Positions 8,259 through 16,467 of a DNA stretch of 64,000 nucleotides are shown here, piece after piece (within the stretch, counting starts at the first letter, position 1; each line of letters opens with the position of its first letter). A program made the translations under genes and the position numbers. The notes under the pieces were generated by a model, which made no database searches, was not told the origin of the DNA, and saw only the letters and a program-made list of their open reading frames with translations. The stretch is from Proteus terrae subsp. cibarius (GTDB taxonomy: Bacteria > Pseudomonadota > Gammaproteobacteria > Enterobacterales > Enterobacteriaceae). Location: assembly GCF_011045835.1 (NCBI RefSeq), contig NZ_CP047349.1, positions 2,046,001-2,110,000 of the forward strand. The letters run 5' to 3'.

Positions 8259-8702
8259 ATGAATTTCTTACGACTACCTTTTATTTATTGGTTACTACTT
8301 AACCTCATTCCATTTATTGGTTTTGAACTTCACTCTGGCTCTCTTAAGATGGGCTTCTTTTTTTATCTCGGTTTACTCACCATTATGACTTCTGGGATCT
8401 GGCTTTTTTATTGCCTCTCTTTTTTTATTAAACAAAAAACGTCTCCTAACCCCAATCACACACCTCGACAATTAGTGACAAGTGGTCCTTATAAAATAAG
8501 TCGCAATCCTATGTATCTTGGTTTTTTGGATATCAGTATCGGGTTATTTTTTATTTTTGGTAACTGGGGGTTTTTAGGAGCTGCAATTGCGTTTTACTTT
8601 ATTACTGATCGCTATACGATAGTACGTGAAGAAAAAATCTTAAGTGAATTATTTCCACAAGCGTGGCAACAATATTGTCGCCACGTTCGTCGTTGGATGT
8701 GA
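8259..8702 (+). CDS. Isoprenylcysteine carboxyl methyltransferase-like membrane protein
   Basis: A 147-residue protein with about four hydrophobic segments (residues 8-25, 30-50, 85-102, 103-118). The motif LVTSGPYKISRNPMYLG and the closing EEKILSELFP...WQQYCRHVRRW block are characteristic of the bacterial ICMT/PEMT-like methyltransferases (S-adenosylmethionine-dependent, inner membrane). Bacteria lack prenylated CAAX proteins, so the real substrate is unknown. The ATG follows a run of six G residues 5 bases upstream. It is divergent from phoH and convergent with endA. Confidence 0.75.
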   Translation: MNFLRLPFIYWLLLNLIPFIGFELHSGSLKMGFFFYLGLLTIMTSGIWLFYCLSFFIKQKTSPNPNHTPRQLVTSGPYKISRNPMYLGFLDISIGLFFIFGNWGFLGAAIAFYFITDRYTIVREEKILSELFPQAWQQYCRHVRRWM

Positions 8703-8717
8703 GCTAAATAATTACGA

Positions 8718-9701
8718 TTAAGGCTGTTTACAGTTATTAGCTAAACGGTAACCTGCCTTAATGGCCTCACTCTCTGTTTTAAAAAAAACCGCATTTTTAT
8801 CTGACATTGTTTTATAACCAGAACAATGTGCAAAATGGTAGATCTTGCTATTAATATTACCTTTAATATCTTCAGATTGTGATGTATTTAGTTGTTTAGG
8901 CGTTTCAGTTTTGGCTTTAGTGACTGGCGCACTACTTGTTGCAGATAATCCAGCACCACTATTTTTATGTCCTAATTGCCACTTCATTTGACCTGTCACA
9001 AACGGATTATGATATCCAACAATACGAGCAATACGGTTATCACGCTCTTTTTCCCACGCTGTTGGTGGATAAGCATTATCCCAAGCCATTAATAACTGTT
9101 GTTGTTGGCGTGACATAGAGAGGTTATAGCGATCATGTAAGTAGAAATAAACCCTTGCTACTAGCCCTTTAACTTCATTACGAGGTTCAAATGTACGTGA
9201 CGCGAAGTCAACACGGCTACGGCATTGACCATATTGATAAGATGCTTGTGCTGGTAATTGTCCAAAACTAAAATTGCTACGATCCCCGTTAACTTCACCT
9301 ATAGATGGCGCTAAATTGTGTAAATCAGCTTCAATTTTGCCAAATACAGGATCGTTTTTCACACAATTAGTTCTGCCTCCATTTTGCCAACATTGACGTT
9401 GATGACCAAAAACCCATGCAGGAACAATATGCTCCCACTCAATACGTTCTGCTCTTGTTTGTTGGGCTCTGACTTTATAACCACAACTGGCTAAATTAAC
9501 ACGTCCACCAGATTTACCTACCCATTCCCAATCACAACCACAATAAATAGTGCCTTGTGACTTTTGATTTTGATCATAATAAATACGTTCTTTTGCTATC
9601 TCTTTCGCTTTTGTAAAATTCTCAGGGGCTTGCGCTTGAACATTTAGCGTAATAAAAAATAAACCCAACACAACCGCGGTATAGTGTAATATTTTTCTCA
9701 A
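8718..9701 (-). CDS. endA: Endonuclease I (EndA) with an extra C-terminal Ada-metal-binding-like domain
   Basis: A periplasmic or secreted DNA endonuclease of 327 residues with signal peptide MRKILHYTAVVLGLFFITLNVQA. The catalytic block EWEHIVPAW (residues 88-96) and the downstream NDPVF...EADLHNLAPSIGEVNGDRSN region are the EndA beta-beta-alpha metal site. E. coli EndA has about 235 residues; here a Ser/Thr/Lys-rich linker (about 240-283) leads to a small domain (286-325) with YHFAHCSGYKTM and GYRLANNC. That pattern is seen in Ada-type metal-binding modules attached to nucleases and could help DNA binding. The enzyme degrades double-stranded DNA to short oligonucleotides. Confidence 0.9.
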   Translation of the reverse strand: MRKILHYTAVVLGLFFITLNVQAQAPENFTKAKEIAKERIYYDQNQKSQGTIYCGCDWEWVGKSGGRVNLASCGYKVRAQQTRAERIEWEHIVPAWVFGHQRQCWQNGGRTNCVKNDPVFGKIEADLHNLAPSIGEVNGDRSNFSFGQLPAQASYQYGQCRSRVDFASRTFEPRNEVKGLVARVYFYLHDRYNLSMSRQQQQLLMAWDNAYPPTAWEKERDNRIARIVGYHNPFVTGQMKWQLGHKNSGAGLSATSSAPVTKAKTETPKQLNTSQSEDIKGNINSKIYHFAHCSGYKTMSDKNAVFFKTESEAIKAGYRLANNCKQP

Positions 9702-9954
9702 AGTGGTATCTGCCTTACTCTTTGTTTTATTAAACCCAATAAAAATTATCTTTAATAACCAACTGATAATCTTATTTTTATTTAGTCTAATCTTACCTTT
9801 TTTTTATTTATTTTGGGCAATCTTTCTTGCTATTTTTTATATAAAAAATAAAACAATAAGCGTGAATGGTGATAGAAAAAGCCGTTATTCTCGACATTAA
9901 CGCAAAAGGGATTTGCTATGGTTTAGTCCATCAATGATTTGGAGAAATTTAAAA

Positions 9955-10137
9955 ATGAATGAGAATATGCTGAATTTGATGGACGAATTAGTCGAGATAA
10001 CAAAAAAGCATGCGAATAACGAAGATGTTAAAGCGCATGCTAGTTTAGAATCTGAGAATAAATTACGAATTCAAATTATTATTTCTGACAAAAATGAACT
10101 GGATATTACATTAAATTCATTACAACACGCGATGTAA
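9955..10137 (+). CDS. Small acidic protein of unknown function
   Basis: A 60-residue frame starting MNENMLNLMDELVEIT. The ATG at 9955 has GGAG 11 bases upstream, slightly long; an upstream TTG at 9913 would add 14 residues but has no good ribosome site. The composition is soluble and helical, then beta-like (RIQIIISDKNELDITL), which looks like real coding sequence. No family is recognised. It sits between endA and the convergent yjjB, ending four bases before it. Confidence 0.5.
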   Translation: MNENMLNLMDELVEITKKHANNEDVKAHASLESENKLRIQIIISDKNELDITLNSLQHAM

Positions 10138-10141
10138 GTCA

Positions 10142-10615
10142 TTATACACTCGGACGCTTGCGATATAACCATAATCCCGGCAAGGATAGCCCTATAGAGA
10201 GCGCACCGACAATAAATGAAGCTTTAAGGAAATTAGTAACTAAAGCTTCAAAAATTTCCGCGCTATAACCAATTTGTGTTAATTTCACCACTGAGATCAT
10301 CGCTATATATGCATTTATTCCGGGGAACATTGGAATAACCGCGGCAACAGTAAAAACTTTAGGGTGTGCAAGCCACCAGCGTGACCATTGAATACCAATG
10401 CAACCTACTAAAATGGCGGCACAAAAACTTGCCCATTCTATGTTCATCCCGCTCATTACTAAAACAGTACGAGAGCCGTGCCCTATTGCTCCTAATAGTG
10501 CGCAATATTTTAATGCCCTTGAAGGTACATTAAATACCATCGCAAAACCTACTGCGGGAATAGCAGCTAAGATCATATCTTCAATTAGGGTGAGAAGTAT
10601 CGTTATTATGCCCAA
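10142..10615 (-). CDS. yjjB: YjjB, small subunit of a split ThrE-type exporter
   Basis: A membrane protein with about four or five transmembrane helices. The blocks [35 protein letters not shown] and [16 protein letters not shown] match E. coli YjjB. A TTG start at 10615 is proposed: it aligns exactly with the start of E. coli YjjB (157 residues, 14 residues from start to DM) and overlaps the end of yjjP by 10 bases, implying translational coupling. An ATG at 10630 would give 162 residues. YjjP and YjjB together correspond to the two halves of ThrE; in E. coli the pair has been linked to succinate/dicarboxylate export. Confidence 0.88.
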   Translation of the reverse strand: MGIITILLTLIEDMILAAIPAVGFAMVFNVPSRALKYCALLGAIGHGSRTVLVMSGMNIEWASFCAAILVGCIGIQWSRWWLAHPKVFTVAAVIPMFPGINAYIAMISVVKLTQIGYSAEIFEALVTNFLKASFIVGALSIGLSLPGLWLYRKRPSV

Positions 10616-11409
10616 TCTCTTAACCCCCATACTGCCATAGCTAAAATAACCCCTAAACAGGTGGCTAAAGTTAACATTGTTGCCATTGCCCAACGCGCTA
10701 ACCCTGTATTAACGTGCCCTTTAAACATATCAGCAACAGCATTAATTAAAGGAAATCCGGGAACCAATAATAAGACGCTGGCAGCCATTGAAATAGTCGC
10801 CGTAGTTTGAAAATAAGAGAGTTTTAATAATAGACCTGAGACTGAAGTTGCCACAAATGCAGTAATACAGAAATTAATTAATGGGTTCATTTGGCGATGT
10901 GTTAATGCTTGGCGAACAAACATACCAAGACCACCACCAATGGCAGAAACTAAAAAGCCATCCCAATTACCACCATTTAATTTAGAGAAACAGCCACATG
11001 ATAAGGCAACCATAAAAATAATCGCCCAACGTGGATAACGTAACGGTTTTATATGCTCAAAGCGTTTTCTTGCTTCATGAATATCTGCAAGGTGATGTTC
11101 GACCAAAATAACAATATGCTGAACTTCTGTCACAACATGCATATTAATACCGCGATCGACAATCTTACGTGTTGAAGTTTGGCAATGCCCATTAACAATC
11201 GTAGTTAATACCACTGCATTAGCAGAAATTGCACTTTCGACTTGATGTACACCTAAAGCTAAACCTAGGCGGGTTGAAAGCTGCTCAACCAACATACTTT
11301 CTGCACCATGTTGCAATAACAACAACGCAGTTTGAATACATAACTTGGTAATTTCACGCTGTTCATCTTGTGAAATGGCAGTGCAATCCGCCATTATCTC
11401 ATTATCCAT
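10606..11409 (-). CDS. yjjP: YjjP, large subunit of a split ThrE-type exporter
   Basis: A 267-residue inner-membrane protein. A cytoplasmic N-terminal half of about 130 residues is followed by about five transmembrane helices (from [10 protein letters not shown] onward). The blocks [30 protein letters not shown] and [20 protein letters not shown] are diagnostic of YjjP and the ThrE family. The ATG at 11409 has AAGG 6 bases upstream. It forms a two-gene operon with yjjB through a short overlap. In E. coli YjjPB is reported as a succinate exporter; in ThrE the fused form exports threonine and serine. The substrate here is inferred only. Confidence 0.9.
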   Translation of the reverse strand: MDNEIMADCTAISQDEQREITKLCIQTALLLLQHGAESMLVEQLSTRLGLALGVHQVESAISANAVVLTTIVNGHCQTSTRKIVDRGINMHVVTEVQHIVILVEHHLADIHEARKRFEHIKPLRYPRWAIIFMVALSCGCFSKLNGGNWDGFLVSAIGGGLGMFVRQALTHRQMNPLINFCITAFVATSVSGLLLKLSYFQTTATISMAASVLLLVPGFPLINAVADMFKGHVNTGLARWAMATMLTLATCLGVILAMAVWGLRDWA

Positions 11410-11644
11410 ACTATGCCTTAGTTTTAATCAAAAACGAGCCACTGCTAATATAAAGTTTATCAGCATAGCTCGTTTCTCGCTCTATTATCTTTCAATACTA
11501 TTATGAACAAATAAAATATTTAAGGCTGTAGATAGATCAATTTTATCGATGTGTAGTCATAAACATTGCCATAGAAAAATGCAGTACTGTAATAAAATTA
11601 CTCATTTTTAACTCACATAATTAAATAACTATCACTATTTTAAT

Positions 11645-11670
11645 AAAAAAGCACTCATACAAGTGCTTTA
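11645..11670 (-). terminator. Terminator of the Fur-site unknown gene
   Basis: AAAGCACT and AGTGCTTT form a clean stem around a short loop; on the minus strand it is followed by T residues. It lies about 35 bases after the stop of the gene at 11707. Confidence 0.75.
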
Positions 11671-11706
11671 TAAACTAATTTAATTAAGAAAATTAATAAT
11701 ATTTAA

Positions 11707-12129
11707 TTACTTCAGTAAGTCATTAGCTTGGATATAAGACTCAACCAGAGTTTCTGCAACGAATACTGGTACCCCATAAACCGCAGAAATAACAGAAGAG
11801 AGTTGTACCAGTTGCTCTTTATCATTTTTTTGTAGATCGGCGGTCATTATCATACCTGCACAATATTCACTAAGAAGTGCTTTCCCCTCTTTAAGCCAAC
11901 GTCTAACCGCCTTCATCCCTTCCATATCTTCTTTTTTATGCTCTTTGTCCTTTTTATTGATGGAAGGGTAAACTAGAACAAATTTTCTTTTTTCGTTTAA
12001 TACAATATCCATTTCAGCAGTCCAGTTATTGGCATCTTCCAGTGTTTCTGGAAATATTTTCATCGTAATAACAGGAAATTGCTCAACATCCATAACGGTA
12101 AAAGTTTTATTATTCAACATAATACTCAT
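11707..12129 (-). CDS. Unknown 140-residue cytosolic protein behind a Fur box
   Basis: No family is recognised with confidence. The protein has no signal peptide or membrane segment. It begins MSIMLNNKTFTVMDVEQFPVITMKIFP, has a strongly charged middle (KKDKEHKKEDMEGMKAVRRW, residues about 74-93) and ends in a hydrophobic/helical stretch with YGVPVFVAETLVE. The alternating strand/helix pattern suggests a small alpha/beta domain. A good Fur box about 30-50 bases upstream and its own terminator indicate a single-gene, iron-responsive unit. It may act in iron metabolism or in siderophore handling, but nothing in the sequence proves that. Confidence 0.7.
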   Translation of the reverse strand: MSIMLNNKTFTVMDVEQFPVITMKIFPETLEDANNWTAEMDIVLNEKRKFVLVYPSINKKDKEHKKEDMEGMKAVRRWLKEGKALLSEYCAGMIMTADLQKNDKEQLVQLSSVISAVYGVPVFVAETLVESYIQANDLLK

Positions 12130-12159
12130 CTCTAATTAATAACAACCACTCCACTTTAG

Positions 12160-12180
12160 AATGACTATCATTCTCAATCA
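12160..12180 (-). promoter_or_regulatory. Fur box upstream of the unknown gene at 11707-12129
   Basis: On the minus strand, TTGAGAATGATAGTCATTC matches the Fur palindrome (GATAATGATAATCATTATC) at most positions, with GAGAATGAT and AGTCATTC arms. It lies about 35 bases upstream of the ATG, in a promoter position. Repression by iron-loaded Fur is predicted. Confidence 0.75.
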
Positions 12181-12270
12181 ATAAAGATCCGAGTATTTAA
12201 AATAAAACCGCATTAATAAGCAATCGCACTCACATATCAATTAAAAATGGCAATGCTTAAATTTAAAAAT

Positions 12271-12298
12271 AAAAAACCCCTAAATCGAGATCTAGGGG
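12271..12298 (-). terminator. Terminator of the uspF-like gene
   Basis: CCCCTA and TAGGGG form the stem; six A residues at 12271-12276 give a T-run on the minus strand. It is positioned about 30 bases after the stop of the gene at 12331. Confidence 0.75.
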
Positions 12299-12330
12299 TC
12301 GCATATTATTTTCTAACTTTTATAAAAATT

Positions 12331-12768
12331 TTAACGAACAACTAAAACAGATTGCTTAGCATAAGCAACAATACCTGATGCATTTGAACCCAATAAGTGT
12401 GTTGAAATACTTGGGCGACGAGAACCGATTACAATTAAATCTGCATTAATTTTTTCAGCGAGTTCTAAAACTTTATCTCTTGCAGAACCAAATACGGCTG
12501 AAAATTCGACTTGTTCATTTGGTAAATCAATGCCATCAGCTAATTCTTGCAGTTGTTCTTGTACACGCTCAAGTGCTTTATTTGCAAAAGAGCTGAGCAT
12601 GTCATAATGATAGCTATAACTAATAGAGAAACGTGAAATATCAGGAATGGCATGGAAAAGGTGCAGTTTTGCGCCTTCTAATTTGGCAATATAAACAGCG
12701 TGTTGTAAGGCTTTAGTCGTTAACTCATCTTCTGAAATATCAACAGGTACTAGAATTGTCTTGTACAT
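12331..12768 (-). CDS. Universal stress protein, UspF type (copy 1)
   Basis: A 145-residue cytoplasmic UspA-superfamily protein, closest in style to E. coli UspF/UspG. It starts MYKTILVPVDISEDELTTKA and ends GSRRPSISTHLLGSNASGIVAYAKQSVLVVR, containing the nucleotide-binding loop of ATP-binding Usp proteins. Such proteins support survival and adhesion under stress; the molecular role is poorly defined. Start ATG with AGGAG at good spacing. It is a paralogue of the gene at 13290-13718 and the two flank a small membrane protein. Confidence 0.88.
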   Translation of the reverse strand: MYKTILVPVDISEDELTTKALQHAVYIAKLEGAKLHLFHAIPDISRFSISYSYHYDMLSSFANKALERVQEQLQELADGIDLPNEQVEFSAVFGSARDKVLELAEKINADLIVIGSRRPSISTHLLGSNASGIVAYAKQSVLVVR

Positions 12769-12832
12769 AGCAACTCCTCATTATCAGATTATTGTCTGTT
12801 TATTATTGTAGCGTATCCCACAGCTTGCTTAT

Positions 12833-13171
12833 TTAATCTTCCTCAAGATGCCATTTATGCAATTGTCGATGAATAAAAGGTGTCACTACAAGCCCAATTG
12901 ATAAAATAAAAACACACTGAAGAAATAAACCATAAATTGCAATAAAAAAGCGCCCTGTAGGGGTTGCAGGTGCTGGCTCTACCGGTTGACCACTTAACAT
13001 AGAGATTGCATTTAATGAAGATTCCATAAAACTATGTCCTTCAATTAAATAAAACCCTAATACGCCGGGTAATAACCCTAAGAAAAAGAAAATAGAGCCT
13101 ATTACATAATAGCGTAAGATGCGTAGAATAAAATGATCAAGCCTTAAAAGTTCTTGGGTAAATTTTTCCAT
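12833..13171 (-). CDS. Small inner-membrane protein of unknown function between two usp genes
   Basis: A 112-residue protein with two clear hydrophobic segments (about residues 22-44 and 75-98), separated by a polar loop containing SMLSGQPVEPAPATPTG. The short polar N- and C-termini (ending HKWHLEED) suggest both ends face the same side. The hairpin-plus-loop layout recalls small ion-channel subunits, but the potassium filter TVGYG is absent, so no channel function is claimed. It begins about 80 bases past the terminator of the upstream usp gene and precedes the second usp gene, with which it may be co-transcribed. Confidence 0.7.
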   Translation of the reverse strand: MEKFTQELLRLDHFILRILRYYVIGSIFFFLGLLPGVLGFYLIEGHSFMESSLNAISMLSGQPVEPAPATPTGRFFIAIYGLFLQCVFILSIGLVVTPFIHRQLHKWHLEED

Positions 13172-13250
13172 TCTTATCCACTTTCTAGACTGTTTATTCG
13201 ATAAACGGCTTATTGAATAAATAAGATAAGCTACGCAAAAAAACTAAAAA

Positions 13251-13279
13251 ATATGCTATGAGGAATACTCATAGCATAT
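13251..13279 (-). terminator. Terminator after the second uspF-like gene
   Basis: A perfect 12-base stem (ATATGCTATGAG with CTCATAGCATAT) with a 5-base loop; six A residues at 13245-13250 provide the T-run on the minus strand. It separates the upstream usp gene from the membrane-protein gene. Confidence 0.85.
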
Positions 13280-13289
13280 TAGTAATATA

Positions 13290-13718
13290 TTAACGAACCA
13301 CTAACACTGAAATTTCAGCATAGCGAACAACACCCGCAGCTGTTGAGCCTAATAAATGAGTACTGATATTAGGTCTACGTGAACCAATCACAATTAAGTC
13401 TGCATGAATATCTTTTGCTGTGACTAAAATTTCATCACGTGGTGAGCCAAAAGTAACCGTATAAGCGACCTTTTCAGCAGGTAAATCCACCGAATCTACC
13501 AACATTTGCATATCATTCTCTGCTTTCACTGTCGCTTTATCTTTAATTTCTGGATAACCCAGTGAATAAGCATTAATGATTGCTGAAGAGATAGGAAGAA
13601 CATGAATTAAATGTAAATTAGCTCCCGTTTCTTTTGCTAAATACACAGCATGTCGTACCGCTTTACTGGTTAACTCTTCTTCTACAATATCAATAGGCAC
13701 TAAAATCGTTTTATACAT
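13290..13718 (-). CDS. Universal stress protein, UspF type (copy 2)
   Basis: A 142-residue UspF-like protein. The ATG at 13718 is chosen because AGGAG lies 5 bases upstream and the product then aligns with copy 1 (MYKTILVPIDI); the longer frame to 13769 has no support. The C-terminal nucleotide-binding motif GSRRPNISTHLLGSTAAGVV is intact. A strong terminator follows, so it is a separate transcript from the membrane protein and copy 1. Divergence between the two copies is substantial in the middle third, so they are not a recent duplication. Confidence 0.87.
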   Translation of the reverse strand: MYKTILVPIDIVEEELTSKAVRHAVYLAKETGANLHLIHVLPISSAIINAYSLGYPEIKDKATVKAENDMQMLVDSVDLPAEKVAYTVTFGSPRDEILVTAKDIHADLIVIGSRRPNISTHLLGSTAAGVVRYAEISVLVVR

Positions 13719-13860
13719 AATAACTCCTCTCAACTCTCCATTTGCCTTAATCCTATCGCAATAACCCAAAGATTACTGTGAGTGAATTAACTAAAAACAA
13801 CCTAATCTTAATATAAACCTACTTTAATTATTAATACTTTAAGCTAAAAAATAAAAGTGC

Positions 13861-14745
13861 TCATTCAAAATAGTTTGCATTATGTTGCTGTGTTAACGTC
13901 CATATTTGATTGCGAATATTTCGGATAGTATCAATCAATTCTGATGCAGTTAATCCTATTGGCCCAATACCTTTTTCAACTAAGATATCCGCCGCCATTC
14001 CATGTATCCAAACCGCACTTTTTACCGCATCAGACATTGTCAATCCTTGCGCTAAAAAACTGCCCATAACACCTGTTAGCACATCGCCACTCCCTGCGGT
14101 TGATAATCCACTATTACCGGTTGTATTAATCGTTAACTCCCCTTTCGGAGATGTTACTACAGTATTTTGACCTTTGATTATTGCCCAACAATGATAAAGC
14201 TTCGCAATCTCTTTCGCCGCTTCTTCTCTGTTATTTTGAATATCATTTAGCGTGCAATTAAGCAAAATAGACGCTTCTTTAGGGTGTGGTGTTAATACAC
14301 AATGCTGATTAAGTGAGCATTCTGATTTTAATTTAGCCATTAACACTAATGCATCCGCATCAAAAACATAGGGTATATTTTCATTACGTTGTGCCAAAGC
14401 TATTGATAAGCTCTCTTCAGAATTTGCAGATAATCCTAATCCACATCCAATTGCCCAAGCAGAAATATCTTGCTGATGTATCAATGTCAGTGCTGTTTTG
14501 AGCATAAGCTCTGGCGCACTATCAATAAAAGGGATAGGAAGCTGTGACTGAGCAAAACCAAGAAATACCTTTCCGCACCCTGCTTTCAATGCACTTTTAC
14601 CGGCTAATACAATCGCGCCACTCATTCCTTCTGCGCTACCTACAATGCCTAATGTGCCAAATGTTCCTTTATGTGTATTCCCTGACTTGCGCTGATAAAG
14701 CGCGGGATAATGAGTGATCGCATGTAATAGTTGTTCTTCATTCAT
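13861..14745 (-). CDS. ADP/ATP-dependent NAD(P)H-hydrate dehydratase (stand-alone NnrD/YjeF C-terminal type)
   Basis: A ribokinase-fold enzyme of 294 residues that repairs hydrated, damaged NADH and NADPH. The ATG at 14745 is preferred because GAGG sits 8 bases upstream; the frame continues to 14808. The family block GNSGLSTAGSGDVLTGVMG carries the catalytic GSGD motif, and VLTPHPKEASIL is the substrate-loop signature. In E. coli this activity is the C-terminal half of Nnr, fused to the epimerase YjeF_N; here only the dehydratase domain is present, so this is an additional or stand-alone form. Whether a fused Nnr also exists elsewhere cannot be seen. Confidence 0.85.
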   Translation of the reverse strand: MNEEQLLHAITHYPALYQRKSGNTHKGTFGTLGIVGSAEGMSGAIVLAGKSALKAGCGKVFLGFAQSQLPIPFIDSAPELMLKTALTLIHQQDISAWAIGCGLGLSANSEESLSIALAQRNENIPYVFDADALVLMAKLKSECSLNQHCVLTPHPKEASILLNCTLNDIQNNREEAAKEIAKLYHCWAIIKGQNTVVTSPKGELTINTTGNSGLSTAGSGDVLTGVMGSFLAQGLTMSDAVKSAVWIHGMAADILVEKGIGPIGLTASELIDTIRNIRNQIWTLTQQHNANYFE

Positions 14746-15023
14746 ATTATTTTCCTCCCCGCCTTTTTCTGCATTTTTTCTTATTGCTGGCGATGATTGC
14801 CATACCACATCTGTTTGTATTAACGTTCAAAACATAATGTTCAAAGTATAGCGTGGTTTCAACAAATAAATGGGATCACAGACTATTTTGTATCTTTATC
14901 ATGCTAACAATTTCAATATGATAAAATGCTTTCATTATCACTATTCATACCTTGCTGAGACTTTGCTATTCTAATGACCTAGCTTGATATGATTTATAAA
15001 TTAAAGACAAAGGAACGTAGATA

Positions 15024-15245
15024 ATGAACGAGAAGTTTAAAACACAAGCAGATGTGGAAACATTAGCAGAAGAAGTGGCTTGTTTAAAAACACTAGTCAC
15101 TTATATGTTAAAAGCATTAGGCCAAGCAGATGCAGGTCGTATTATTTTAAATATTGAACGCGCGATTGCAGAAGTTGATGACGAAAAACAAGCAGAGACA
15201 TTCCGTAATACTATTAGCCAAATTAAAACTGTTTATCGCCAATAA
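15024..15245 (+). CDS. yecF: YecF, DUF2594 family small protein
   Basis: A 73-residue acidic, mostly helical cytoplasmic protein matching E. coli YecF in length and pattern: EVACLKTLVTYMLKALGQADAGR, then EDE/DDEKQAETF and QIKTVYRQ at the very end. Function unknown. ATG with AAGGAAC upstream. It is transcribed alone. Confidence 0.88.
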   Translation: MNEKFKTQADVETLAEEVACLKTLVTYMLKALGQADAGRIILNIERAIAEVDDEKQAETFRNTISQIKTVYRQ

Positions 15246-15972
15246 TTGATTTATTTTGGATTGAGTACTAGTACATATTTTTATTCTGTTTTCTAAACTT
15301 TTTGTGCTGCACAAATAAACAAAAATTAGTTTTAAATTCCTATATACTTAATCTCGAAATAAACCATTCTTTATTCATTTAGCTACCCCTCTATCTCTAT
15401 AGAGGGGATTTTTTTCTCTTTTATTCCCATTTTTTAACTCTCCCATTAAAATTTTTTCATATTTTATAAATAACAATTATTTTTTTATTCATTATTTTAG
15501 CTAATAATCTGAATAATAAATTCTTTTTGTTAAGAATTTTTAATGTTATTTGAATTAGAGAAGAAGATAAAAAATTTTATACTTTGAGTATGGTGATTAC
15601 AGATTAACCTATAGAATACAGCAGATTAAGTTTAACTTAGTATTAACAGGTTATCATTTTATCCTTATTTTTATATTTAATTCTCTATTTTTCATTATTA
15701 ACGTAAATAAAAATCAATATCATAAAATGCAAATAAAGATAAATCCTAATATTATTAAATTTATGTTATTTTATTTATTGTTAATTATAATTTTCATTTG
15801 AAAATAAAAGCCTAGCTTATTGTCCTTAAACACAATTACAACTATGAAATTAGATTCAATCGAATTAAAGAAATTAACGTTTTATATTTTTACACTTATT
15901 CTGATTTATCGTCACTCCAGTTTATATGTTACACTCAATGAGTACGTACCAAAAAATAAACATGAGGCTAAA
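15246..15972. other. AT-rich intergenic region with one strong terminator
   Basis: About 730 bases without a gene. A hairpin at 15386-15415 is described separately. The rest is very AT-rich; an upstream in-frame extension of the next gene (15820-15972) reads as an implausible leader (MSLNTITTMKLD...) and is not accepted. Confidence 0.5.
15386..15415 (+). terminator. Intrinsic terminator downstream of yecF (possible sRNA 3' end)
   Basis: CCCCTCTAT pairs with ATAGAGGGG around a 4-base loop, followed by seven T residues. It lies 140 bases past the yecF stop, further than usual, and a TATACT -10-like box sits at 15343-15348. A 60-base small RNA ending here is possible but unproven. Confidence 0.75.
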
Positions 15973-16335
15973 ATGAAACCACTTCTCTTATCTCTGCTAT
16001 TATTACCCGCAGTTGCTTTTGCCAACCCAACAAAAATAGCTGATGATTACTGCGATACCTTTAAAGATATCTCGATTAAAGCTTACGATACAAAAGAGCC
16101 AGCAGAAAAAATTGCTAAAGATGCAATAGCTTCTCTAAATGTAAAGAAATTCGATTTTGCAAAACTAGAAACAACTGAAGCACAATTTACTGAAGGTACT
16201 ATCGAAGTTGTTAACTCTTTACGTGATGCAAAAGCTGAAATGGGTACTCGTGCAGAATTCCAAGAAGGACTTACTCAAATCATTGCTGCTTGTAAAATTC
16301 AAATGATCTCTGCATTAGAAGAGCAAAAAAAATAA
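15973..16335 (+). CDS. Small secreted protein of unknown function
   Basis: A 120-residue protein with a convincing signal peptide (MKPLLLSLLLLPAVAFA, cleavage before NPTK). The ATG at 15973 has GAGG 5 bases upstream and is chosen over longer upstream starts. The mature part, about 103 residues, is helical with two cysteines (in DDYCDTFK and AACKIQM) that could form one disulfide in the periplasm. No family recognised. A hairpin terminator follows. Confidence 0.72.
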   Translation: MKPLLLSLLLLPAVAFANPTKIADDYCDTFKDISIKAYDTKEPAEKIAKDAIASLNVKKFDFAKLETTEAQFTEGTIEVVNSLRDAKAEMGTRAEFQEGLTQIIAACKIQMISALEEQKK

Positions 16336-16368
16336 TCTTCTCATTAAGAAATGAGTAGTAATCAATTT

Positions 16369-16397
16369 AAAGAGTAGAAATTATTCTGCTCTTTTTT
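16369..16397 (+). terminator. Terminator after the small secreted protein gene
   Basis: AAAGAGTAGAA and TTCTGCTCTTT form a stem with one G-T wobble, then a T-run. It lies just before the repeat array. Confidence 0.65.
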
Positions 16398-16467
16398 ATT
16401 TCCTTCCTCTCCATCACTTATTCTTTTTGCTTTTCCTTTTCTCTCTTTCTCTATAACTAACTATCTA

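Noticed and set aside
9703..9900. A 65-codon plus-strand frame between endA and the small acidic protein
   Set aside because: GTG start, no ribosome site, hydrophobic low-complexity content and overlap with the endA promoter region make it unlikely to be a gene.
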